Source of the DNA: Enterobacteriaceae bacterium UBA3516
GTDB lineage: Bacteria; Pseudomonadota; Gammaproteobacteria; Enterobacterales; Enterobacteriaceae
Reading direction: 5' to 3'
DNA length: 18,281 nucleotides
Assembly (NCBI GenBank): GCA_002377245.1
Contig: DFPL01000322.1
Location: 15,599-33,879, forward strand
The position numbers were made by a program, and so were the translations under genes. Below, piece after piece: positions 1-7,438 of the stretch. Numbering within the stretch: the first letter of the stretch is position 1; every line of letters starts with the position of its first letter. Under the pieces are notes generated by a model. The model searched no databases, was not told the DNA's origin, and saw only the letters and a program-made list of their open reading frames with translations.

Positions 1-17
1 TAAGATTACTGGGGATT

Positions 18-62
18 CCTCAGCCCAGTGGGAAAGGGCCGGGTGAGAGCATCAAGCCGCAC
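18..62. repeat. Degenerate REP-like intergenic repeat, copy A
   Basis: This copy lies just downstream of the hemL stop codon. Its core at 30-62 (GGGAAAGGGCC followed by GGGTGAGAGCATCAAG) aligns with the repeat at 8654-8687 with about 28 of 33 bases identical and one gap. The left arm CCTCAGCCC at 18-26 is a decayed version of the CCTTCTCCC arm of the 8643 copy, so the hairpin is weak here. A second pairing is possible between GCATCA (49-54) and TGATGC (73-78). No coding sequence is visible in 1-85. The TAA at 1-3 could be the stop of a gene ending at the left edge (in E. coli fhuB converges on hemL), but that cannot be shown. Confidence 0.55.
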
Positions 63-85
63 AAATCTGACCTGATGCACCCCGC

Positions 86-1366
86 TTATAGCTTCGCGAA
101 CACCCGACGCGCCGCGTCGACGGTGTTGCGAATGTCTTCTTCGCTATGGGCGACGGACATGAAGCCCGCTTCGAAAGCAGACGGCGCCAGATACACGCCC
201 TCTTCAAGCATCAGATGGAAGAAGCGCTTAAAGCGTTCGACATCGCATGCCATCACATCCTGATAGCTTGAGACTTCCAGCGCATCCGTAAAGAAAATGC
301 CGAACATGCCGCCGACGTGGTTCACCACCAGCGGGATATCTTTGTCGCGCGCAGCATCGAGTAAACCGTCAGCCAGCAGTGCCGTTAAGTCATTCAGGGT
401 TTCGTGAACGCCAACCTGCGACACTTCAGTTAAGCAGGCGTAACCTGCGGCCATCGCAATCGGGTTGCCTGAAAGCGTACCCGCCTGATAAACCGGGCCG
501 GTTGGCGCCAGCGCCTCCATAATGTCGCGACGGCCACCAAAGGCGCCCACTGGCATACCGCCGCCGATGATTTTGCCAAGGCAGGTCAGGTCCGGCGTCA
601 CATCGTAGTAAGCCTGGGCACCGCCCAGCGCGACGCGAAAGCCGGTCATCACTTCATCAATAATCAGCAGGGCGCCAAACTCATCGCACACGTCGCGCAG
701 ACCTTGCAGGAAGGCCTCTTTCGGCGGAATGCAGTTCATGTTGCCCGCAACCGGTTCAACGATGATGCAGGCTATCTCCTGCGGGTACTGTTCGAAGGCT
801 TCACGAACGGAGGCGAGATCGTTATAGGTGCAGGTCAGCGTGTGTTTTGCAAAATCTGCCGGGACGCCCGGTGAGTTCGGCTGGCCCAGCGTCAACGCGC
901 CGGAACCGGCTTTGACCAGCAGGCAGTCAGCATGGCCGTGGTAGCAGCCTTCGAATTTGATGATTTTGTCGCGCCCGGTAAAGCCGCGCGCCAGGCGAAT
1001 CGCGCTCATTGTCGCTTCGGTGCCGGAGTTCACCATACGCACCATGTCCATGGACGGCACCAGTTCGGTGACCAGTTCCGCCATTTTGACTTCCATCTCC
1101 GTCGGCGCGCCAAAGCTCAGGCCGCGTTCAGCCGCTTCTATCACGGCGCTGCGAATGGCCGGGTGGTTATGGCCCAGCACCATCGGACCCCAGGAGCCGA
1201 CGTAGTCAATATAGGCTTTGCCATCGGCGTCGTAGAGATAAGCGCCGTCAGCACGCTCAATAAACAGCGGAGTGCCGCCCACGCCGGTAAAAGCACGAAC
1301 CGGAGAGTTCACACCTCCCGGAATAAGCTTACGAGCGGCGCTGTAGAGGTTTTCTGACTTACTCAT
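86..1366 (-). CDS. hemL: Glutamate-1-semialdehyde 2,1-aminomutase
   Basis: This PLP enzyme converts glutamate-1-semialdehyde to 5-aminolevulinate, the second step of the C5 pathway to haem, sirohaem and corrinoids, in the cytoplasm. The 426-residue product has the family's full length. It shows the class-III aminotransferase landmarks: an N-terminal segment reading LIPGGVNSPVRAF, the NSGTEA phosphate-binding turn near 113-118, IIDEV at 235-239 holding the Asp that contacts the PLP ring nitrogen, and LGKIIGGG with the Schiff-base lysine at position 265, as in E. coli. The ATG is preceded by AGGA eight bases upstream. The gene is transcribed leftward and diverges from erpA across a 193-bp gap; in E. 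coli K-12 clcA sits in that gap. No canonical terminator follows, only a decayed repeat. Confidence 0.97.
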   Translation of the reverse strand: MSKSENLYSAARKLIPGGVNSPVRAFTGVGGTPLFIERADGAYLYDADGKAYIDYVGSWGPMVLGHNHPAIRSAVIEAAERGLSFGAPTEMEVKMAELVTELVPSMDMVRMVNSGTEATMSAIRLARGFTGRDKIIKFEGCYHGHADCLLVKAGSGALTLGQPNSPGVPADFAKHTLTCTYNDLASVREAFEQYPQEIACIIVEPVAGNMNCIPPKEAFLQGLRDVCDEFGALLIIDEVMTGFRVALGGAQAYYDVTPDLTCLGKIIGGGMPVGAFGGRRDIMEALAPTGPVYQAGTLSGNPIAMAAGYACLTEVSQVGVHETLNDLTALLADGLLDAARDKDIPLVVNHVGGMFGIFFTDALEVSSYQDVMACDVERFKRFFHLMLEEGVYLAPSAFEAGFMSVAHSEEDIRNTVDAARRVFAKL

Positions 1367-1474
1367 GAAATCGTTCCTGGTGAATTTTCGAAAGTGGGGG
1401 CCATTCTAAGGGATCCGGCGATCGTTATAAAAGTTTTGCGCACGGAAAGGATAGACAAGGCAGGGGGAGAAGAC

Positions 1475-1503
1475 TTGAAGGATTAGTGTCTGTGATGGAT
1501 AAT
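1475..1503 (+). promoter_or_regulatory. Candidate sigma-70 promoter of erpA
   Basis: TTGAAG at 1475-1480 and GATAAT at 1498-1503 are separated by 17 bases, a good match to the -35/-10 consensus. Transcription would start near 1510 and leave a leader of about 50 bases before erpA. E. coli erpA is controlled by IscR; I could not identify an IscR site by eye. No convincing promoter was seen for the divergent hemL. Confidence 0.5.
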
Positions 1504-1559
1504 AGCCGAAAAGATCGGGTCACTATTTGCCCAGATCGCAGTATGAATGGGAGCAAAAA

Positions 1560-1904
1560 ATGAGTGATGACGTAGTGCTGCCGCTGCAGTTTACCGATGC
1601 AGCCGCCAGCAAAGTAAAGCATCTGATCGCAGATGAAGAAAATCCAAACCTGAAACTGCGTGTCTACATCACCGGCGGTGGGTGTAGCGGCTTCCAGTAT
1701 GGTTTCACGTTTGATGACCAAATCAACGATGGCGACATGACCATTGAGAAGCAGGGCGTGGGCCTTGTTGTCGACCCGATGAGCCTCCAGTATCTGGTGG
1801 GTGGTGCCGTTGATTACACCGAAGGCCTGGAAGGTTCTCGCTTCGTGGTGACCAACCCGAACGCGACCAGCACCTGCGGCTGCGGTTCTTCCTTCAGCAT
1901 CTGA
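1560..1904 (+). CDS. erpA: A-type iron-sulfur cluster insertion protein ErpA
   Basis: ErpA is an A-type carrier that receives Fe-S clusters from the Isc or Suf machinery and passes them to apoproteins, including the isoprenoid enzymes IspG/IspH and respiratory enzymes. The 114-residue product carries the three cluster-ligating cysteines at the family positions: Cys42 in GGGCSGFQYG, and Cys106 and Cys108 in the C-terminal TCGCGSSF motif. An in-frame ATG exists at 1527, but the one at 1560 was chosen because it gives the family's exact N-terminus (MSDDVVLPLQF) and has GGGAG at 1549-1553, six bases upstream. The gene stands alone, ends at a bidirectional terminator and converges on trIC. Confidence 0.97.
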   Translation: MSDDVVLPLQFTDAAASKVKHLIADEENPNLKLRVYITGGGCSGFQYGFTFDDQINDGDMTIEKQGVGLVVDPMSLQYLVGGAVDYTEGLEGSRFVVTNPNATSTCGCGSSFSI

Positions 1905-1920
1905 TTTTTAGGATGTGACA

Positions 1921-1949
1921 AAAAAGCCGTGTCAATGACACGGCTTTTT
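1921..1949. terminator. Bidirectional intrinsic terminator between erpA and trIC
   Basis: The arms GCCGTGTC (1926-1933) and GACACGGC (1937-1944) form a perfect 8-bp stem around a 3-base loop. They are flanked by five A's on the left and five T's on the right, which extend the stem and supply a U-tract on both strands. The position, 16 bases after the erpA stop and directly after the trIC stop, serves both converging genes. Confidence 0.9.
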
Positions 1950-1950
1950 G

Positions 1951-2574
1951 CTATCTGCCATTCTCGTCCAGCGCAAAGGTGGGCAGTTTGAGGTGCCAGC
2001 GAATCGCTGCGAGACGAATAGCCAGCGTCACCACCATTCCGACCATACTGGCGGCTTCCAGCGGCATATCGAAGCCGTAAAAGGCGGTCGCATGAACAAT
2101 CCCACCGGCGATGCAGGCCGTTGCATAGATTTCCGTGCGCAGGATCATCGGCACTTCGCGGGCAAGGACATCGCGAATAATCCCACCGCCGACGCCGGTT
2201 AATACGCCCATGCAAATGGCGACCAAGGGGCCGGTGCCGGCCAGAAAGGCTTTGTTAACCCCAATGCCAACGAACACCGCGAGCCCGACCGCATCCAGCA
2301 CGGGTAATACCCACTTCGGCAAACGGCGTGGCTGACGAACTAACAGGATAGTCAGCATGCAGGTGACCATGGCGACCACCAGATCGGTGGGATCTTTCAC
2401 CCAGAAAACCGGGCCGTGGGCCAGCGCCATGTCGCGAATAGTGCCACCGCCGACGGCGGTGACCACACCCAGAACCAGCACGCCAAAGGGATCCATCCGG
2501 AGCTTGCCGGCCAGTAACACACCTGATATCGCAAAAACAGCGGTGCCGACAATATCCAGCCAGTAGACGAGCAT
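1951..2574 (-). CDS. trIC: TRIC-type cation channel family membrane protein (YadS)
   Basis: This 207-residue inner-membrane protein belongs to the UPF0126/TRIC family (yadS in E. coli). The family is two tandem three-helix repeats, and the duplication is visible here: GGGTIRD at residues 42-48 and GGGIIRD at 129-135 occupy matching places after glycine-rich hydrophobic helices. Roughly seven hydrophobic segments span the protein. Bacterial homologues form trimeric channels permeable to monovalent cations; the physiological role in enterobacteria is not settled. The ATG lies 14 bases after the btuF stop, so it is probably the last gene of an mtnN-btuF-trIC transcript. It ends at the shared terminator with erpA. 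Confidence 0.9.
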   Translation of the reverse strand: MLVYWLDIVGTAVFAISGVLLAGKLRMDPFGVLVLGVVTAVGGGTIRDMALAHGPVFWVKDPTDLVVAMVTCMLTILLVRQPRRLPKWVLPVLDAVGLAVFVGIGVNKAFLAGTGPLVAICMGVLTGVGGGIIRDVLAREVPMILRTEIYATACIAGGIVHATAFYGFDMPLEAASMVGMVVTLAIRLAAIRWHLKLPTFALDENGR

Positions 2575-2588
2575 GGTTCGATCCCCGG

Positions 2589-3389
2589 TTATTTCACCTG
2601 CGCAAGGGCAGAGCAGAGTTGTTGAGCGGCGAGGATAATACGCGGGCTGGCACGTTCAAACCAGTCGCCGGTGAGAGGAATGACCGGAATATCGAGCTGT
2701 TTGCGCCAGAATTGTTCAATTTTAGGAATCTCACTCGCACCGCCTGCCACCACAATGGCCTGAGGCTGACGTGCCAGCACCTGCTCGCGGCTGACCTGAG
2801 GCCAGGGTACCCGGCTGGCGGCAAAGATATTTTCGCCGCCACACAGTTCCAGTACCTCGTTTTGCAGTGACCCTTTGCCACTGGTGAAAAGCGGTTCGCC
2901 GCCAAATTGCAGGAAAACACGTTTTGTCGGCTGGCTGGCATACTGTTTTTTCAGTGCGTTGTACTGCGCGAGAAGCGTGGCCGCAGCCTCTTTTGCCTGT
3001 TCCGGGTGCCGGCTATATTGTGCCAGTTGATTCAGAGACTCCGCGACCTGTTCAATGGTCACAGCATCAATCCACATGACCGTAATGCCCAGCCGCTCTA
3101 GCTGATTGACCTGACGTTCAGCATTACCGCCGCGCCAGGCAAGCACCACATCAGGCTTTAGCGCCACAATACGTTCAACGTTCATGCCCTGCCAGGTAGC
3201 GACCTGTTCAATACCCTCGGCTTCGGCAGGGTAGTCGGAATAGCTGCTTACAGCCACGGGCGTAATACCGGCTGCGAAAGCGAGTTCAGTATTACCGGGA
3301 GAGAGGGAAATGACGCGTGGCGCAGCGTAGAGCCATACGGGCAAAAGGAGAAACAGGGCGGCCAGCGCCCTGAAAAAATGCTTAGCCAC
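2589..3389 (-). CDS. btuF: Periplasmic vitamin B12-binding protein BtuF
   Basis: BtuF captures cobalamin in the periplasm after BtuB import and hands it to the BtuCD ABC transporter. The 266-residue precursor starts with a positively charged hydrophobic signal peptide (about 22 residues, ending LYA before APRVISLSPG). It then shows the class-III solute-binding fold seen in B12- and siderophore-binding proteins, including APRVISLSPGNTELAFAAG and WPQVSREQVLARQPQAI. The start is assigned to GTG at 3387-3389, giving VAKHFF (equivalent to MAKSLF in E. coli) and the family length. The upstream ATG at 3416 would add nine residues before the signal peptide and lies inside mtnN. The GTG lies within the end of mtnN as the 8-base overlap GTGGCTAA, suggesting translational coupling. 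Confidence 0.94.
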   Translation of the reverse strand: MAKHFFRALAALFLLLPVWLYAAPRVISLSPGNTELAFAAGITPVAVSSYSDYPAEAEGIEQVATWQGMNVERIVALKPDVVLAWRGGNAERQVNQLERLGITVMWIDAVTIEQVAESLNQLAQYSRHPEQAKEAAATLLAQYNALKKQYASQPTKRVFLQFGGEPLFTSGKGSLQNEVLELCGGENIFAASRVPWPQVSREQVLARQPQAIVVAGGASEIPKIEQFWRKQLDIPVIPLTGDWFERASPRIILAAQQLCSALAQVK

Positions 3390-4080
3390 GAGCCAGGTTC
3401 TGCACCAGCGTCTCAACCATCAGGCTGGACTGTTTCGCAGCGACCACCAGGAACTCGTCAAAGCTGAGGTGGGATTGTTGATCGGCAACGTCAGAGATGG
3501 CGCGAACCACTACAAACGGAATACCAAAGTTGTGGCAAACATGCGCAATCGCCGTCGCTTCCATTTCAACCGCGGCCGCTTGCGGGAAGTTATGCCGGAT
3601 TTTAGCCAGGCCCACCGAGCCATTAATAAACGCATCACCGCTAACAATCAGGCCACGCACGGCATTCAGGTTGAGCTGTTTAATGCAGGCTTCCGCCGCA
3701 GCAACCAGTTTCTCATCGGCTTTGAAACCGGCCGGACAGCCCGGAAGCTGGCCGAGTTCGTAACCAAAGGCAGTGACGTCGGCGTCGTGGTAACGCGCTT
3801 CGTCAGAGACCACGATATCGCCCACTTTCAGGGTCGAGGCCAATCCACCGGCGGATCCGGTGTTAATAATCACGTCTGGCTTGCAGTGTTCCAGCAGCAG
3901 CGTTGCGCCCATGGCTGCTGCTACTTTACCAATGCCGGATTTCAGCAGGGCCACTTCTGTACCATTCAGCGTACCGGTGTAAATTTCACAGCCGCCCATA
4001 GTCAGCGTCTGACGATTGTCGATTTTGTCACGCAGCAGCGTAACTTCTTCTTCCATTGCACCAATAATACCAATTTTCAT
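3382..4080 (-). CDS. mtnN: 5'-methylthioadenosine/S-adenosylhomocysteine nucleosidase
   Basis: MtnN (Pfs) cleaves methylthioadenosine, S-adenosylhomocysteine and 5'-deoxyadenosine to adenine plus the thioribose derivative. It removes inhibitory SAM by-products and supplies the precursor for autoinducer-2. The 232-residue product equals the E. coli length and keeps the catalytic residues at the same positions: Glu12 in GAMEEE, Met173-Glu174 in VEMEAT, and the proton donor Asp197 in AISDVAD. The ATG at 4078-4080 gives the conserved start MKIGIIGAMEEE. It is the first gene of the leftward mtnN-btuF-trIC cluster and overlaps btuF by eight bases. It diverges from dgt across 108 bp in which no strong promoter stands out. 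Confidence 0.97.
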   Translation of the reverse strand: MKIGIIGAMEEEVTLLRDKIDNRQTLTMGGCEIYTGTLNGTEVALLKSGIGKVAAAMGATLLLEHCKPDVIINTGSAGGLASTLKVGDIVVSDEARYHDADVTAFGYELGQLPGCPAGFKADEKLVAAAEACIKQLNLNAVRGLIVSGDAFINGSVGLAKIRHNFPQAAAVEMEATAIAHVCHNFGIPFVVVRAISDVADQQSHLSFDEFLVVAAKQSSLMVETLVQNLARG

Positions 4081-4188
4081 GGAGATACTCGCTAAAGTGA
4101 TAAGACAGGATTACGTTTACAGGGCATAGTCTATCATGGCATACAGAATTGCATGTCATCCCGTGACGCCTCGCTGACAGGAGAGGAA

Positions 4189-5703
4189 ATGACAGAGATC
4201 GATTTTCGAAAAAAAATAAACTGGCACCGCCGCTATCGCTCCCCGCTGGGGGTGAAAACCGAACGTGAAATCCTGCGCATTTTCGAAAGCGATCGTGGGC
4301 GAATCATTAATTCGGCAGCCATTCGCCGCCTACAGCAAAAAACCCAGGTCTTCCCGCTTGAGCGTAATGCGGCGGTGCGTACGAGGTTGACCCATTCGCT
4401 TGAGGTACAGCAGGTTGGGCGTTATATCGCCAAAGAGATTCTCAGCCGCCTGAAAGAGATGCGCTTACTCGAAACCTACGGGCTGGATGAACTGACCGGG
4501 CCGTTTGAGAGCATTGTCGAAATGGCGTGTCTGATGCACGACATCGGCAACCCGCCCTTTGGTCACTTTGGTGAGGCCGCCATCAATGACTGGTTCCGCC
4601 AGCGTCTTGTGCCTGACGATGCCACCAGCCAACCGCTGACGGACGACCGCTGCGAAGTGGTTACGCTGCGCCTGCGCGAAGGCGAAGAGAGTCTTAACGC
4701 ATTGCGGCGTAAAGTGCGCCAGGATCTCAGCCATTTCGAAGGTAATGCACAGGGTATTCGCCTGGTGCATACGCTGATGCGCATGAATCTCACCTGGGCG
4801 CAGGTGGGCTGTATTTTAAAATACACTCGTCCTGCGTGGTGGACGGGGGAAACCCTGGCAACGCACAGTTATTTAATGAAAAAACCGGGCTTCTATTTTT
4901 CTGAAGAGGCCTATGTTGCACGGCTGCGTAAAGAATTGGATCTCGACACTTACAGTCGCTTCCCATTGACCTGGATTATGGAGGCGGCGGATGACATTTC
5001 CTATTGCGTGGCCGATCTTGAGGATGCGGTCGAGAAACGTATTTTCTCAGCTGAACAGCTTTATCAGCATCTTTATGAAGCATGGGGAGAGCATACAAAG
5101 GGTTCTCTCTTTTCTCAGGTCGTGGAAAATGCCTGGGAGAAATCCCGCGCCAATACCCTGAGTCGCAGTGCCGAAGATCAGTTCTTTATGTATTTACGGG
5201 TGAATACGTTAAATAAATTGGTGCCTTATGCGGCCCAGCGGTTTATCGATAATTTGCCGCAGATTTACCGTGGCGAATTCAATCATGCGCTGCTCGAGGA
5301 CGACAGCGATTATAGCCAGCTCCTTGAATTATATAAAAACGTCGCCATTAAAGAGGTGTTCAGTCATCCTGATGTTGAACAACTGGAGCTGCAGGGCTAT
5401 CGGGTGATTAGCGGCTTGCTGGAGATTTATCGTCCGCTGTTGCAATTACCCTTAGCTGATTTTACAGAGCTGGTGGAAAAAGATCGCGTACGCCGTTTAC
5501 CCATTGAATCGCGACTGTTTCAAAAGCTCTCTACCCGCCATCGACTGGTTTATGTAGAAGCGGTGAGCAAATTATCCAGGGAGGACGCCGAGTATCCAAT
5601 AATGGAATATTACCACCGTTGCCGTCTCATCCAGGACTATATCAGCGGTATGACCGATTTATATGCGTGGGATGAATACCGTCGCCTGATGGCAGTGGAA
5701 TAA
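4189..5703 (+). CDS. dgt: Deoxyguanosinetriphosphate triphosphohydrolase
   Basis: Dgt hydrolyses dGTP to deoxyguanosine and inorganic tripolyphosphate, affecting the dNTP pool and mutation rate. It is an HD-superfamily hexamer in E. coli. The metal-binding H...HD...D set is in place: His69 in RLTHSLEV, His117-Asp118 in LMHDIGNPPFGHFGE, and Asp268 in EAADDISYC, with the additional catalytic His126. The product is 504 residues, one short of E. coli because a final Gln is absent. The ATG at 4189 was chosen over an in-frame ATG at 4153: it gives the conserved MxxIDFRKKINWHRRYRSP start and has AGGAG at 4179-4183. It is followed by the degP regulatory region, with no obvious terminator between. Confidence 0.96.
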   Translation: MTEIDFRKKINWHRRYRSPLGVKTEREILRIFESDRGRIINSAAIRRLQQKTQVFPLERNAAVRTRLTHSLEVQQVGRYIAKEILSRLKEMRLLETYGLDELTGPFESIVEMACLMHDIGNPPFGHFGEAAINDWFRQRLVPDDATSQPLTDDRCEVVTLRLREGEESLNALRRKVRQDLSHFEGNAQGIRLVHTLMRMNLTWAQVGCILKYTRPAWWTGETLATHSYLMKKPGFYFSEEAYVARLRKELDLDTYSRFPLTWIMEAADDISYCVADLEDAVEKRIFSAEQLYQHLYEAWGEHTKGSLFSQVVENAWEKSRANTLSRSAEDQFFMYLRVNTLNKLVPYAAQRFIDNLPQIYRGEFNHALLEDDSDYSQLLELYKNVAIKEVFSHPDVEQLELQGYRVISGLLEIYRPLLQLPLADFTELVEKDRVRRLPIESRLFQKLSTRHRLVYVEAVSKLSREDAEYPIMEYYHRCRLIQDYISGMTDLYAWDEYRRLMAVE

Positions 5704-5716
5704 CGAGTCGGGAATT

Positions 5717-5741
5717 GTAAAGAGAAACAATAAATTTTTAC
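5717..5741 (+). promoter_or_regulatory. Probable CpxR-binding region upstream of degP
   Basis: GTAAA at 5717-5721 is followed by GAGAAACAATAAA and by TTTAC at 5737-5741, an inverted GTAAA. GTAAA repeats are the CpxR recognition element, and E. coli degP has a very similar GTAAAGACGAACAATAAA stretch in the same place. It lies 22 bases upstream of the sigma-E -35 element. The second direct half-site (ATAAA) is imperfect, so the assignment rests partly on resemblance to E. coli. Confidence 0.55.
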
Positions 5742-5762
5742 TTTTTCCAAAAACTTAATCCC

Positions 5763-5790
5763 GGAACTTCACGTTATAAAACGACTCTGA
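5763..5790 (+). promoter_or_regulatory. Sigma-E (RpoE) promoter of degP
   Basis: GGAACTT at 5763-5769 and TCTGA at 5786-5790 are separated by 16 bases, a near-perfect sigma-E promoter. The element lies about 50 bases upstream of the degP ATG, as in E. coli. This predicts induction of degP by envelope stress through RpoE, together with the Cpx site just upstream. Confidence 0.9.
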
Positions 5791-5839
5791 GTGACACATA
5801 CACAGCCGTTTTGCGTTATCTGTAAAGAGATTGAGAGAC

Positions 5840-7279
5840 ATGAAAAAAACTACGTTAGCAATGAGTGCTCTGGCGCTGAGCTTAAGTCTGGCGCTGACCC
5901 CGATATCTTCCATGGCGGCTGAAACAGCCTCGTCAACAGCGACGTCGCAACAACTTCCAAGCCTCGCCCCGATGCTCGAAAAAGTGATGCCATCGGTAGT
6001 GAGTATCAACGTGGAAGGCAGCACGACGGTTAATACGCCGCGCATGCCGCGCAACTTCCAGCAGTTCTTTGGTGATGATTCCCCGTTCTGCCAGGAAGGG
6101 TCTCCGTTCCAGAGCTCGCCGTTCTGCCAGGGTGGACAAGGCGGACAGGGTGGCGCACCGGGTGGCGGTCAGCAGCAGAAGTTTATGGCGTTAGGTTCTG
6201 GCGTCATCATTGATGCGGCAAAAGGTTATGTGGTGACCAATAACCACGTTGTCGATAACGCAACCACCATTAAGGTTCAACTGAGCGACGGACGTAAATT
6301 CGATGCGAAGGTGGTGGGTAAAGACCCGCGTTCTGATATCGCCCTGATTCAGATTCAGGAGCCAAAAAACCTGACGGCTATTCAGTTGGCTGATTCTGAC
6401 GCACTGCGCGTGGGTGACTATACGGTCGCTATCGGTAACCCATTTGGCCTGGGCGAAACTGTCACCTCGGGTATCGTTTCTGCACTGGGTCGTAGCGGTC
6501 TGAACGCTGAAAACTACGAGAACTTTATTCAGACGGATGCGGCGATTAACCGCGGCAACTCTGGCGGTGCGCTGGTCAATCTGAACGGTGAGCTGATCGG
6601 CATCAATACCGCGATTCTGGCACCGGACGGCGGCAACATTGGGATTGGGTTTGCTATCCCAAGCAACATGGTGAAAAGCCTGACGGCGCAAATGGTGCAG
6701 TATGGTCAGGTTCGTCGTGGCGAACTGGGGATTCTGGGCACCGAGCTGAACTCTGAGCTGGCGAAAGCGATGAAAGTCGATGCGCAGCGCGGGGCATTCG
6801 TGAGCCAGGTGATGCCAAACTCAGCCGCCGCGAAAGCGGGCGTGAAAGCCGGTGATGTCATTACCTCGTTGAATGGAAAAGCGATTGGCAGTTTTGCTGC
6901 CTTGCGTGCCGAAGTGGGCTCCATGCCGATTGGTAGCAAAGTAACACTGGGGCTGGTTCGCGATGGTAAGCCGGTCAATGTGAGCATCGAGCTGCAACAG
7001 AGTAGCCAGACGCCTGCTGAAGCGGCCACTGTGTTCAGTGGTATTGAAGGCGCTGAAATGAGCAACAAAGGCAAAGACGAAGGTGTGGTGGTCAATGATG
7101 TTAAAGCCAATTCGCCGGCTGCCCGCATTGGCCTGAAGAAAGGTGACGTGGTGATAGGTGCAAACCAACAACCCGTGAAGAACCTTGGCGAACTGCGCAA
7201 AATTCTCGACAGCAAGCCTTCCGTGCTGGCATTGAACATTCAGCGCGGCGACACTTCCCTCTATCTGCTCATGCAATAA
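5840..7279 (+). CDS. degP: Periplasmic serine endoprotease and chaperone DegP (HtrA/Do)
   Basis: DegP degrades or holds misfolded periplasmic proteins and is needed at high temperature. The 479-residue precursor has a Sec signal peptide (MKKTTLAMSALALSL... cleaved after SMA, residue 26). The trypsin-like catalytic triad is His136 in TNNHVVDNA, Asp166 in RSDIALIQ and Ser241 in GNSGGAL (precursor numbering), followed by two PDZ domains (about 300-375 and 405-479) ending in YLLMQ. These positions are shifted by five from E. coli because the linker between the two-cysteine LA-loop region and the protease core is longer and Gly/Gln-rich (about 97-113). The start was set to ATG 5840 rather than the in-frame TTG at 5831. 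The 5' region carries sigma-E and Cpx signals. Confidence 0.97.
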   Translation: MKKTTLAMSALALSLSLALTPISSMAAETASSTATSQQLPSLAPMLEKVMPSVVSINVEGSTTVNTPRMPRNFQQFFGDDSPFCQEGSPFQSSPFCQGGQGGQGGAPGGGQQQKFMALGSGVIIDAAKGYVVTNNHVVDNATTIKVQLSDGRKFDAKVVGKDPRSDIALIQIQEPKNLTAIQLADSDALRVGDYTVAIGNPFGLGETVTSGIVSALGRSGLNAENYENFIQTDAAINRGNSGGALVNLNGELIGINTAILAPDGGNIGIGFAIPSNMVKSLTAQMVQYGQVRRGELGILGTELNSELAKAMKVDAQRGAFVSQVMPNSAAAKAGVKAGDVITSLNGKAIGSFAALRAEVGSMPIGSKVTLGLVRDGKPVNVSIELQQSSQTPAEAATVFSGIEGAEMSNKGKDEGVVVNDVKANSPAARIGLKKGDVVIGANQQPVKNLGELRKILDSKPSVLALNIQRGDTSLYLLMQ

Positions 7280-7288
7280 TCGCTTTAA

Positions 7289-7316
7289 CCCTCTTCTCCC
7301 GTCCGGGAGGGGAGGG
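7289..7316. repeat. REP-like hairpin downstream of degP, copy C
   Basis: CCCTCTTCTCCCG (7289-7301) and CGGGAGGGGAGGG (7304-7316) pair over 13 positions if two G-T/U wobbles are allowed, with almost no loop. The arms match the CCCTCTCCC/GGGAGAGGG type of the copies at 8643 and 9178. No U-tract follows directly, so it is a poor classical terminator, but as RNA it could protect the degP 3' end. Confidence 0.55.
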
Positions 7317-7330
7317 CTTCCCTCAGATTT

Positions 7331-7346
7331 TGTGAGGCCTTCCACA
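7331..7346 (+). promoter_or_regulatory. CRP-like site upstream of cdaR
   Basis: TGTGA-GGCCTT-CCACA matches the CRP consensus TGTGA-N6-TCACA at nine of the ten conserved bases. It is centred about 39 bases upstream of the cdaR palindrome. Catabolite control would fit a regulator of sugar-acid use, but this is a motif match only. Confidence 0.35.
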
Positions 7347-7369
7347 ACTCCATACTTCTGATTCCTGCT

Positions 7370-7385
7370 TTGTGCATATGCACAA
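7370..7385. promoter_or_regulatory. 16-bp perfect palindrome, candidate CdaR operator
   Basis: TTGTGCATATGCACAA is a perfect 16-bp palindrome 53 bases before the cdaR start codon. E. coli CdaR activates its own gene, so a symmetrical site here is a plausible autoregulatory operator. That link is an inference from position and symmetry. Confidence 0.5.
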
Positions 7386-7438
7386 TGCGCGGCATGGTTT
7401 TCTCCCATATGCTTGGGCTCTGCTCACGGGAGGGTTAC

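Noticed and set aside
1425..1721. A 98-codon minus-strand frame overlapping erpA and the hemL-erpA gap.
   Set aside because: It overlaps the conserved erpA N-terminal coding region and its promoter, and shows no recognisable similarity. It is not a remnant of clcA as far as I can see.
3469..4095. A 208-codon plus-strand frame opposite mtnN.
   Set aside because: It lies antisense to a gene with all catalytic residues in place, has no ribosome binding site and resembles no known protein.
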